Part shown: piece by piece, positions 7,637 through 17,803 of the stretch
How positions within the stretch are numbered: position 1 is the first letter of the stretch
Layout: each line of letters starts with the position of its first letter
Assembly: GCA_009801015.1 (NCBI GenBank)
Contig: VHZZ01000751.1
Location: 74,598-95,778, forward strand
DNA: 21,181 bases
DNA from: Silene noctiflora
Lineage: Eukaryota > Streptophyta > Magnoliopsida > Caryophyllales > Caryophyllaceae
Reading direction: 5' to 3'
Notes under the pieces: generated by a model
What the model was told of the DNA's origin: nothing
Databases searched by the model: none
Seen by the model: only the letters and a program-made list of their open reading frames with translations
Made by a program: the position numbers and the translations under genes

Positions 7637-8980
7637 GATAATTAATTAGATTGAATTTTAAGCATATACTATATACTCTTGTAGTTTAAGAAGTTTATTT
7701 TTAGCAATTTTTTTTAATTATTATGTATAGTATGTGACATTTTTTTTATTTAATGATAAGGTAAAAAATGAAGTATTGTGAAAAATCAACTAAAATATAA
7801 TTTGATGAAGACTTGATACAAGAACAACAATAATAACAAAGCTTTAGTGTGGTCGGGTAATATGAATCATCATCCGAGTTTGTGTAGGTTTGAATCCGCT
7901 AATTAACCTGTTTAACGAAATTAACTTGATCTATTGTTAAATAGATGTGTATATTAGATTTTATGATTATTTGTTTTTTTCCTAGCTTGGTGTAAGAATT
8001 AAACTAGAAGTAGGAGTGTGGAAGTATATGCAAAATTGCATTGTTATTATTAAAACCAAAAACAATGAGTTGCTTAACTAAAATAAGCTAAAATGCAGTA
8101 TTTACTGTTGACGGTGAACACCTCGATTTATTAAATATTGGACTAATAACATCTAAAACATGACTTTGACATGAATTGTGTACTTATTCAAAGAAATCTA
8201 GAATGAGATGAGTGATTGAGTTTGAACGGTTCCATTTATTTGGCCTAAAGGTCGAGTTAGTCTTCCATTTAATGAATATAATCCGTATTCTTTAAGACGG
8301 TCATATTAGTATGTAAATCGGTCTAAATATTACAGTACTCAATACAAATAGATGGAATATAAAGTGTCATTCCTTAAAACATTTTTTTTGTCTATTTATC
8401 TGTATTTAATATGTTTTTTGTTTAAAATGTATATGTTTTAAGGAAAAATTTGTATTTAGCGAATTAATGAAAAGTATACTATAAATCTTTAAATCAGCTT
8501 AAAAATCGTATGAATCAATAACTTATACCAAAATTAATGAAATGGGAAAAGTATAAGAAGAAAAAACCATGTACATTCATTTTTCATATCGTGTACTTCA
8601 AACTTGAATAGTCGTTGCATAAACGAGTAATTCAAACGAAATTAAGGAAATTTAAAATAAGTAAAAGAAAAAAACTACGTAAATTCATTTTTGATACATA
8701 CCAACCGAATCGCGTTATTTTTTACCATTAAAAAGATAAAAAAAAGGGGGAGTGATTAGATTTGGCAAGATTAGCCTGGCCGGAATAACCCGATCCATAT
8801 CCGAACCCGATCCATAACCTGAACTAATATGACCAGACGTAATATATATTGTTACTGATCATTATCCACAACGAACTTCATAATAGCTTGCAAATGACTT
8901 GAATTCGACCTGAATTCTTACAAACCCGAAGAAAACCCGACATGAACGCACGGATCTCGGTTCGAATCGAGACACAACAA
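7637..8980. other. Spacer between the zinc-finger gene and ARPC2
   Basis: No gene is visible. It holds a perfect 13-bp inverted repeat (8370-8382 with 8433-8445, 50-nt loop). There is also a diverged direct duplication of about 65 bp (8531-8590 and 8640-8700). A patch at 8790-8945 is rich in aacccgatcc-type words, like the ends of the repeat at 14817. The last part probably includes the ARPC2 promoter. Confidence 0.5.
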
Positions 8981-9009
8981 AAGCCCCTCGTGACGAACGC
9001 GGGCGTCGA

Positions 9010-9080
9010 AGCAAACGACGTTGTCAACAAAACACTTTCTCTCAACCTTTAACACCATTTTCTGAAGAAGACTTTCGTCG
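9010..9080 (+). other. Probable first, non-coding exon of ARPC2
   Basis: A pyrimidine-rich leader-like stretch ends at cgtcg (9080), followed by a good donor, gtatga. The matching acceptor is cttag at 9832-9836. The leader exon 9837-9996 then continues to the start codon. The start of transcription is not determined. This is inferred from splice-site appearance only; an intron in the 5' UTR is common in plant housekeeping genes. Confidence 0.4.
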
Positions 9081-9250
9081 GTATGATCCTGTATTATCTA
9101 TCTTAAATCGAAATTAATTCATGTTGTATGACCTAATTTCGTTCAATTTTGCCATTTTAATTGATGGGTACTTGTGATTTTTCCCAATTTTTTGTCTTTT
9201 TTTGATGGGTTGTTTCAATATATTGTGATCACTTCATTTATTGTAATTAG

Positions 9251-9347
9251 TTACTCTTTTCGTCTCGTTTATTTGTTTACCTTTTATATTCTTTGTGAGG
9301 GGTATTTTAATCACAAGGAAACAAATGATTGGGACGGAGGGAGTGTA
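9251..9347. mobile_element. Stowaway-type MITE in the ARPC2 leader intron
   Basis: The right end gggacggagggagt followed by ta is the classic Stowaway terminus. The left end tactcttttcgtctcg is its degraded mate. Inner arms atttgtttacc and ggaaacaaat pair. Size is about 97 bp. Stowaway elements are Tc1/mariner derivatives that duplicate TA. Confidence 0.65.
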
Positions 9348-9485
9348 TTCAATGTTCAATTTAATCGATCTTTGAATATGGAGTTATATTTGCAAAAGGG
9401 TATTTAGCAATTGTTGATTACCTGCCAATTTTAGTTGGAATTTCTGAAAATTTATCGAGTTTATATTATTGTAATATTCGTTTGT

Positions 9486-9519
9486 CTGCCATAGCTACAA
9501 ATTCTGGCTCTGCCACTGC
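9486..9519. repeat. Fragment of the CAGTGRCGGAG element family
   Basis: Inverted, it reads cagtggcagagccagaattt, matching the left end of 5261-5415. Only about 34 bp remain and no target duplication is clear. It lies in the ARPC2 leader intron. Confidence 0.4.
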
Positions 9520-9836
9520 ATAAAAATCTATCTAGATTGAATGTTTTGGGTTTGAATGAAGTGGGTAATTTTTTTAGGTTTCAAAGATTGATTCTTTCTG
9601 TTTGAAATATTGAATTTAGTGGTATATTCTTGTGTGAAATGTGTTTATGTTTCTAATTATGATAAAAATGATTAAAATGTTTGTAGAGTTATAGAATTTC
9701 ATCACATTTTATCATACATTGTGAATGTAATTAGCACATTGCTTGAGAAATTGTGGGTGTTGTGAAATGATGGAGATTGTCATCATATACAATGTTAATT
9801 TCAAAAACATTAATTTTTTTGTACTTCTCTTCTTAG

Positions 9837-9996
9837 GAGCTCAAAGCTTTTTGGTTTGGTTAATGAAGTAGTGGTATTGGGTGTTTGAAGAAGAGTAGAG
9901 AAACTGAGACGAGTCCTTGAAAATCGAGGCAGCCTTAGTGAGGCGATTACTTTTGAGTTGTCATCGTGACTGGAGAGCTATAGGTGATTGTAATCA
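9837..9996 (+). other. 5' UTR part of the first coding exon of ARPC2
   Basis: The region from a plausible acceptor (cttag, 9832-9836) to the start codon at 9997. It is GC-richer than the preceding intron. Inferred, not proven. Confidence 0.4.
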
Positions 9997-12900
9997 ATGA
10001 TACTTTTGCAGTCTCAGTCAAAGTATCTCCTCCAGCTCCTCACAAGTCGCTTTCAAAAGTGAGTTTTTTTTCCTTTCTACATTCTCGTGTATTCCGTTGA
10101 CATCTGCAGTTCTTCCTTGCAAATGTGAAATGTTGAATTGATATCTACAACGTACTACCTCATTTCATCCAATTCTACTGGTTTGAAGTTACCCTTTGTT
10201 AGGATTTAGGGATTTTTGAGGGACGAGGTGAAGAACAACTTCCCTTGTTTGGATAGCAAATATGATTGGAGGGAAATGCGGGGATCCATTTTCTCTCCTT
10301 CATGCCATATAAAAATCCCTCGGGCATAAGAAATATTTGGAGAGATATAAAATATTAAAATTTCAGAGTGGTGTCTGTTCTATGGGCTTGTACGTTACAT
10401 AGAGGCGATAGAGCTCATTGGTCTATTGTTTGGATTATGTCTTATTTTAGAAAAAAGTTATGCGTAGTTGTTAGCTTAAGTTGAACGTATATGTCCATCA
10501 TAACTGAACTTAAGTACTGTGATTTAAGTATAGAAAGGTATGAGACAAAGGTGATCATGGGCTAACCTTTTTGTTCGTTCAAGCATGTAAGACCCTTTGA
10601 GACTTTGAGCATCGGCTTAAGTTTTGCCCTCCCCTTAATGACTACAAGATCAGTTCGTATGTCTGTTCAAGCCTGCAAAGTGATTATCTTACAGTTTTAA
10701 TACTCTTTACTGAAAGTTAATTCATATAGAATACAATTATAAGTTCATTAGGTAACACATGTTCATTTATCAGTTCAACACTGACTTAGAATGATACTTG
10801 TGTATATCTACTATGGAGTATCTAGTATAGTGCTTCAGCTGCTCCATTTTTCTGTTGCTGAACCTCTCTACTTGTGATATTTGTAGTCGGGACACCGGAG
10901 TTGAGCTGGACTGCCAGTGGATCGAGTTTGATGATGTGCGATTTAATGTCCAGGTAATTTGTTAATCCATTAAAGGTTTCTGATGCCTCATGGTTCAAAT
11001 ACAATGTACTTTGAATTGAAGGGTGAATCTGCTATTTACTAGCATGTCTGGCTTTTGTTGGGTTGCAATTCATTTTGCCATCAGAACCAGTTCTTCACAA
11101 CTAACTTTCTAATGACGTGTTATAGGTTTCTGTAAAAACTCCTCATATCCTGCTGCTGTCGGTATCATTACCATCACCGCCTCCAGGAGCAATGTTTGTG
11201 GGAGGACTTCCTTCTGGAGCCATAGAGGCGATAAAAGCTGCTTATGGAACAGTGGCACATATTCTTGATCCTCCTAAAGATGGGTTTAACCTCACTATGA
11301 AGCTGAACTTCGCAAAGCTTTCTCCAGATGAAGGTCTTACGAGTTCTTCTTTCTAAGGTCATTGTGATCTTGCTGTTGTTAGCTAATTCGTTTACATGTC
11401 TTTATCTGGCTTACATTTCTTATTGATTTGCGATTTTTTTTCTCTTTATTATGTTTCTGAAGTGCACTAGTCTGTAGAGTTAATCTACTTTAATTCAGGG
11501 TTTCAGCAAGTTTGTAAATCCGTCTAATCTTTATAACCCTGTTAGACTGGTCTAAGAGGGTGGTATTTTGTGACGCTCTTTTCTCATGTTGAAATTTTGT
11601 CTTTATAACCCCTTTGAGGTTCCTTGTTTTATACTTTTATGTCTGTCATATGAGGCGGAGGATAACGGATATGTTCTTACACATTTTAGCGTGAAGCAAG
11701 TTCATTTAGTATGACTCGTTTGAGGGGTCTTCTATCTTCATTTACATATTGGACGACACGTTTGGGATATAAGAGCGAAATAATGTCATGTATTTCTGAA
11801 TAAAATAGGAGAATTGGATACTAAAGAAGTTAAAGTATTGCGTAACATGTCTTCCTCCTAACTTCAATGTTTAGTTGGTCAAAATTTTAGTCAGTGTTGA
11901 ATTTAAATTGTTAGCGTTTCGTGAACCTTTCTTCACTTTCCATCTTAATTGTTGTTTTGTTTCTGCAGCCGTTCTCAAAACTCTTTGATGACAGTTATGT
12001 GTTTGTAATTTGCAGTAACTAGACAGGCGCTTCTGGAGAAAATTGCATCTGTGAGGGAAGTGGTACTAGGTGCTCCGTTAAGAGTGATATTAAAACATCT
12101 CGCTTCCAGGTCCGTTGCTCCTAATTTGGATCCATTGGTTTCTCTAGTGCATCGGCCTAATGAGTCGTTCTTTCTCATTCCTCAGGTACGAGTTTGAATT
12201 TATTTTGGCACTGCTCAGTTAATTCCAAAAGACAGAAAAGACATTATGTAGCATGTATAGATTTTATACCATAAAAGATAAGTCCTATAAGAAACTCGTT
12301 TTTTTTTTTTGGTTGTGGTGATAGGCTGACAAGGTGACAGTTATATATCCTATGAGATTCAAGGATTCCACGGACATACTTTTTGCCACATCTTTTCTTC
12401 AGGTACTCGTGTATATCTTCTGTCTAAGTAAGTAAGTAGTTAATCTCTTGAGAGTTGAGACTTGAGAGAGTCTAAAATTAATGCGAGGTCAACCCATTTA
12501 CCTAAAAGCCCTTGCCATATGACCATCAACCCAAAAATAATGACAAAAAGAAGATAAAAGTATAATGTAAGGAATAACTATCCTAAGGCCACCACTACCC
12601 TGGGGTCGAGGACAACCATAACCACGTGTCCACGTCATACTCATTAGATGCCTCCGCGGCTGAAGTTTATATTATGTGAAGTTCTGCCTCTGAAAAAAAA
12701 AATCCAACGAAAAATATCGCGCGCATTATATTATCTTGGTTGATATGTAAGAACTTTGGTTCTGCAAGATTATTTACTTGACAAGTGCAAGTTTTACAAT
12801 GGTTCTAATCACGTCAAGTGATTTTAATATGTTATGCACTTACGCCCGATTATTAATTCGATTTTATTAGGAATTTGTGGAAGCACGCCGTAGCACTGCA

Positions 12901-14337
12901 CTAAATAGTGCTCCTTCTTGTCAATGGTCACCTACACCACCTCAAGAACTACAGGGAGTTCCTGAAGAAGCATTATCAGCAAATGCAGGCTTTGTTGCCT
13001 TTGGTGATGTCCTTACTAGCTATTTACCACGTCTTCCATAATCCGGTAATAGTAGCTAATTGTGTGCTTTCATATGCTCAGTCATCCTCCCACGGCATGT
13101 TGATGGCAAGAAGCTCGACCGAACTGTCTGGAATTTATCAACGTTTCACGCATATGTTAGTTACCATGTCAAGGTGACCTTTTTTTACTATTTCTTTCTT
13201 TTTTGCTGTCTATACTATGTCTGTGGTTGTAGTGTTGTATAAAATTGATTTTTAAAATTGATGTTTTGATTTACACTAGATTTATCTCATCTAATAGTCG
13301 TAGTATTTTTTTTTAGTAAGAGTAATATTCTTCTCCCTAAACTAGATTTTGTTTTTCAAACTATTGTGACATGTGGAAGTTGATTAAACTTACCATTGAC
13401 ATCTTACTTCTTACTGTATTGTACAGTAGTTATACATACTTCATTAAGTATTCAACTATTTTCGGATTTTTGAGTTTTCTATCCTAAATTATCGAAGTTC
13501 CATGCCGTGTAGTTCTTTTATCTTGATAGCATAGTATTTCAAGTATCAAAACGATATAAATCCGTGTGAACACTTTTCAGCTTTCGAGATTGATTAGCAT
13601 GCATCTTATATTTTGTCATGATCTGTTACACCTTGTTTTGAATGGAGGAAGTTTGGTGGGGAATGGAGGGATGTAATAAAATTTGAGCTAGAGAGAAATA
13701 GCCGGAATCATTTTCCGTCCGAGATGTCAAAACATATTCTAAACTCTGAAGAACTTTGGTCATTCCTCCTCCCTTTCCCAATGTCCTGTCCAAACAATGC
13801 ATTAGGCTGTAAATGAAGTGTCTGCTTCTATATGAAACTCGCATTGGTTACGTATATCATTATAGTTATCACTTATCATTGTGTTTGTTTTGAATCTCAT
13901 CCACGCTTATCACCAGTGCTCAGAGGGGTTCATGCATACTCGAATGAGACGCCGTGTGGAATCTTTGATTGAGGTATTCTCCAACTCTGCAGCACCACCA
14001 TACTCGCATTCAGTATTATGTTAATATATTTTGTGTGGGTCATATTGTAAAAATCCCCCTCCTTTGCATGGATGGCTTCAGTAAGCTGAATACTGTTCTT
14101 TTCCAGGCACTAAATCGCGCTAAATCAGATCAAGAAAAGACGCAGGAAAAAACGCAGAAAGTTGGCACTAAAGCACCCTTTCAGAGACTGGTTAGCTAGC
14201 AATGATCTTTACCTGTAAAATCAAAACTATTAAATTTCGTGTGATACCCGCTTGACCATTCATTCTGTGTCTATTGTCTAATTTACTAGAGCCTCAATGA
14301 TTCACGGACTTCAAATTCAAAGGCTTCCTGGCGATGA
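9997..14337 (+). CDS. ARPC2A: Actin-related protein 2/3 complex subunit 2 (ARPC2)
   Basis: ARPC2 and ARPC4 form the structural core of Arp2/3, the complex that nucleates branched actin filaments; in Arabidopsis ARPC2A is DISTORTED2. Ten coding exons join in phase: 9997-10058, 10887-10953, 11126-11333, 12016-12185, 12325-12402, 12871-13003, 13082-13173, 13917-13973, 14107-14190, 14290-14337 (stop 14335-14337). They total 999 nt, 332 residues; Arabidopsis ARPC2A has about 318. The product starts MILLQSQSKYLLQLL. It carries WIEFDDVRF, GLPSGAIEAIKAAYG, ILDPPKDGF, APLRVILKHLASR, HRPNESFFL, ADKVTV, PMRFKDS, EFVEARR, KKLDRTVWNLSTFHAYVSY and EGFMHTRMRRRVES. All introns are GT-AG; the donor after exon 3 (gtctta) is weak. 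The last exon, SLNDSRTSNSKASWR, was chosen because relatives continue RLGLNE after the same point. Without that splice the frame would end two codons later. It looks intact. Confidence 0.95.
13631..13800. mobile_element. Fold-back MITE in an ARPC2 intron, CCTTGTTTGGAT-type ends
   Basis: The left end is ccttgttttgaatggagg. The right end, inverted, is cattgtttggacaggac. Just inside, gtggggaatggaggg faces cattcctcctccctttccc, so the halves fold on each other. A related single end, cccttgtttggat, occurs in the first coding intron near 10240. The family assignment (PIF/Harbinger or hAT) is open. Confidence 0.5.
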
Positions 14338-14816
14338 TTAGCGCAATTGCTTATACAAAATTTAGAGGTAATCCTCGTATATTTCAAAATTTCAATCCTC
14401 CAATATTTCCGTATGACATCATTTGATTTACAGTATCAATTTTTTCTGGTTGTATTTTTATGGAATTCCTGGCATCTCTACCCAAAATGTGCAGAATGGA
14501 GTCTTTTTTTACGCGACAATGGTATATAGAGAATCTCCATTCGCTCTGGGATAGCGGTTTTGTCGGGCTGCCCATAGCGCTTAGAATCTAGCGTACTCTG
14601 TTTATTCCTGTGCCAATGACGGTATAGTCAATTGGATTTTAGGTCGAAAATGCAAATTTTTTTTTACAATTCAGAATATGATGGGGCTAGTTGAAGTTGA
14701 TGTCGATTTTTTCAAATGTTGTGGCATAAAAATATCATTACAGTTGCATTTGTATACACATTGTTCATCGCCTTTTCTGTTTATAACGACGGTGTTATTT
14801 CATACTACGTACGCCT
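14338..14816. other. 3' UTR and downstream spacer of ARPC2
   Basis: It begins with the ARPC2 3' UTR; the poly(A) site could not be placed. No other gene is seen. Open stretches on both strands at 14347-14575 are short, overlap each other and show no recognisable domain. Confidence 0.5.
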
Positions 14817-15206
14817 GTCAAACGGGCCGGGCCAGTCGGGTCATACGGACTAGATCAGAATACAGGTCTCAAGTTGAGTTAGAGTTAAAATACGGGTCAA
14901 AAAAGTTTATATTGTTTTTTATTTTATCATATTTTAGCTGAAAAAACATGCTTTTTAAAGTTAAATCATATTTAATATTAATAATATAATTATATACATT
15001 ATTCATCGTATTCATGTTAAGTCATCAGAAAATAATTTATTTTATTATTTAATGGTATAAAGGTTATATAATGTTTTTTCTATTTATTATTTCAAGTAAC
15101 GGGTCATTTCGGTTTTTGGTCATTTAGGGCTGTGGGTCAAGATTTACGGGTATTTGACCCTGAAAAACAGAGTCGGTTTTATGGATCAGGTAAGTTTTAA
15201 ACGGGC
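14817..15206. repeat. Left flanking block of the 310-bp tandem array
   Basis: It starts tgtcaaacgggccgggcc and carries more gggtc-type words, then an AT-rich core at about 14905-15030. The core reads ttttattttatcatatttt, then taaatcatatttaatatta, then attattcatcgta. The same core recurs in the right block (about 17255-17365) in the same orientation. Words of the kind cgggtcgggtc are widespread at ends of plant non-autonomous transposons. Confidence 0.65.
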
Positions 15207-17090
15207 CTACCATTGTACCATTTAAAATTGACATGGTATTAGAATTGGCTTACGGTTTGAAAATTGAAATAGAGACATTTAGAGACTTTAACACTACTTT
15301 TAAGGTCATGTAAGTAATAGACAAAACAAGTTGTTTTGAGAGAGATCCGAACATTTTAGGACATCATATAGCCCATATAGACAAGGTTTTAGCAAAAAAT
15401 AAATAAAAAAAATCAGGTTTTGGGATCATCGAAAACAGCCAATTCTGAAGGTTATTATTATCCACGGTTTTGGTCGAATGGCCCTGGGATAAGAAGTTTT
15501 GAAATTCGCACCTTGTACATCTATGCCCTATAAAAATGACGTGGCTATTAGAATTGGCATACGGTTTGAAAGAGAGACATTTTTAGACCACCACTACTTT
15601 TAAGGTCATGTTAATGGAAAACATGTTGTATATTCTATTCTATGTTCTTTTGAGAGAAATTCGAACATCAGATATTTATTTTAGGACATAATACCCATAT
15701 AGACAAGGATTCAACAAAAACTATTTCGGGTTTCCGAATCATTGAAAATAGCCGATTCTGAAGGTTATTATCCACGATTTTTGGGGCCATTAGGGCCCGG
15801 AATAAGAACTCTCGAAATTTGCACCATAATACCTATATACCATATAAGAAAGACTCGTGGTATTAGAATTAATATACGGTTTGAGACAGATACATTTAGA
15901 GACCTTAAGATTTCTTTTAGGGTCGTGTTCGTAGTGGACAAAATAAGTTGTATACTCTATTCTATGTTGTTTTTAGTGACATCCGAACATTCGATATTCA
16001 TTTTAGGACGTAATGGCCTTATAGACAAGTATTTAGAAAAAAATATTTTGGGTTTTCGAATCGTGCAGTTATTATCTGTGGTTTTGGGTCGCTGGCCCCT
16101 GGATAAGAAGTCTCGAAATTCACACCATAGTACCTCTATACAATATAAAAATGACCCGGGTATTAGAATTAGCATACGGATTTAAATAGAGACATTTATA
16201 GTTCTTAAGACTAAATTCAAGGTCGTGTTTGGTAATAGACAAAACATGTCGTATACTCTGTTCTATATATTATTTTGAGAGAGATCTAAACATTCGGTAT
16301 TCATTTTAGGACATAATGGCCCTATAGACAGGGATTGAGCAAAAAAAAAATTCGGGTTTTGGGATCGTTGAAATAGCCGATTTTGAAGGTTATTATCCAT
16401 GGTTTTCGGGCCAACTGGACCCGGGATAAGAAGTCTTGAAATTCGCACCATAATACCTTTATACCATATAAAAATGACTTAGGGTATTAGAACTGACATA
16501 GGGTTTGAGATAGAGATATTTAAAAACCTTAAGATTTCATTTGAGCCGTGTTGGTAATAAACAAAACAAGTTGTATACCATATTCTGTTTTGAAAGATAT
16601 TCGATCAACCGATATTTGTTTTGAAAATAGTCCATATGGACAAAGATTCAACAAATTAAAAAATATTTCGGGTTTCAGATTCACCGTACACAACTAATTC
16701 TAAAGGTTATCCACGGTTTGGGCCGACTAGGCCCACGATAAAAAGTCTCGAAATTCGCACCATAGATCCTCTACAATATAAAATTGACTGAGGGTATTTA
16801 AATTGGCATACAGATTGAAGTGGAGACATTTAGATATCTTAGACTTCTTTTAAGGTCGTTTTGGTAATAGACAATACAAGTTGTATACCCTATTTTATGT
16901 TGTTTTGAAAGAGATCTGAAGATCCGATACTTATTTTAGGACATAATAACCCTATACACAAAGATTCGATAAAAAATCTTTTGCATTTCGGAATCGCCGA
17001 AAACAGCGGATTCTAAAGTTATTTATTCACATTGTTTGACCGACAAAGTTCCCAGATAAGAAGTCTCGAAATTTGCACATATCTATATAG
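15207..17090 (+). repeat. Tandem array of six units of about 310 bp
   Basis: Units start at 15230, 15538, 15852, 16153, 16476 and 16786, giving lengths 308, 314, 301, 323, 310 and 305. A stub of a preceding unit occupies 15207-15229. Each unit opens with gac, then ggtattagaatt and a form of gcatacggtttga. The middle has ggtcgtgttggtaatagacaaaacaagttgta and then ttttaggacataatggcc. Each closes with gccgattctgaaggttatta, taagaagtctcgaaattcgc and accatataaaaat. The units are clearly diverged from each other, so the array is not recent. An open stretch at 15742-16185 runs across units 2-4, and I consider it fortuitous. Confidence 0.92.
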
Positions 17091-17590
17091 ACCGGTCAAA
17101 CGGCGACGAGTCCGGTTCCGGGTCGGTTCATTCAGGTAGGGTCAGATTACGGGGTTGGTCGAATATGGGTTAAGATATATACGGATTGGGTCATTTGGAT
17201 CTCGGGTCGGGTCAATAGGTTCAGAAGATGGGTGAAAAAACTTAAAATTTACGACTTTTATTTTATCATATTTCAGTTGAGAAAGCATATTTTTAAAAAA
17301 ATTAAATCATATTTAATATTAATAATATAATTATATTTATTATTCATCGTACTTATATAATTAAGACATTTATAAAAACAATCTTGTATTTATTGATAAA
17401 AGTTATAATAGGTGGGTAGCATTACAACTCAAACGAAAAAAAAAAAAGTTATATTAAATTGATTTTAAAATTAATTTTTTGGTTAAAAATATTAAAGTAT
17501 TATCTTTGACCCATCTGCTCGATCGAATCGGGTCGGATTTTAACCCTAAAATACCGGTCAATACAGGTTCGGATTAAAACTCCGTATAAT
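17091..17590. repeat. Right flanking block of the 310-bp tandem array
   Basis: It opens ccggtcaaacggcgacg and shows repeated words such as gggtcggttc and cgggtcgggtcaa. Then comes the AT core shared with the left block (about 17255-17365). It ends with gatcgaatcgggtcgg near 17535. It is homologous to 14817-15206 in direct orientation but longer. The right limit is approximate. Confidence 0.6.
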
Positions 17591-17803
17591 GAATTTTTCA
17601 TGTTAAAAGAGGCCAAATACATTAAACACAAGTAATAAAAAACAAGTACAATTTTTCGGATTAAATCGGGTTAATGACACATAATTCTGTACTTAAATTG
17701 ATACATTTTTTTTCTTTTTTTCTTTTTTTTTTTTTTTTCTTTGTGATATATTCATCTCATTTCTATCATTTTGAGAAATTTTAATACAATAATAATCAAA
17801 ATT
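17591..17803. other. Peroxidase 3' flank
   Basis: It contains a T-rich run at 17706-17741 and the likely 3' UTR of the minus-strand peroxidase just before 17804. No clear poly(A) signal was assigned. Confidence 0.5.

Noticed and set aside
7840-7905. A tRNA-like or SINE-like segment with the B-box word ggtttgaatccg
   Set aside because: No cloverleaf, no convincing A box and no tail; one word alone is weak evidence.
12580-12720. A GC-richer patch with cacgtg in an ARPC2 intron, considered as an enhancer or a transposon
   Set aside because: There are no defined ends and one G-box-like word can occur by chance.
12908-13242. Two overlapping + strand open stretches inside the ARPC2 locus
   Set aside because: They are off-frame readings over coding exons 6 and 7 and the intron between them.
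15742-16185. A 147-codon open stretch on the + strand that could be taken for a gene
   Set aside because: It lies across units 2-4 of the tandem array, has no domain or splice context, and no such frame is kept in the other units.
14817-17590. Reading the two direct flanking blocks as LTRs of a retroelement
   Set aside because: The blocks differ in length and beyond the shared core are hard to align. No matching TG...CA limits, primer site or target duplication were seen.
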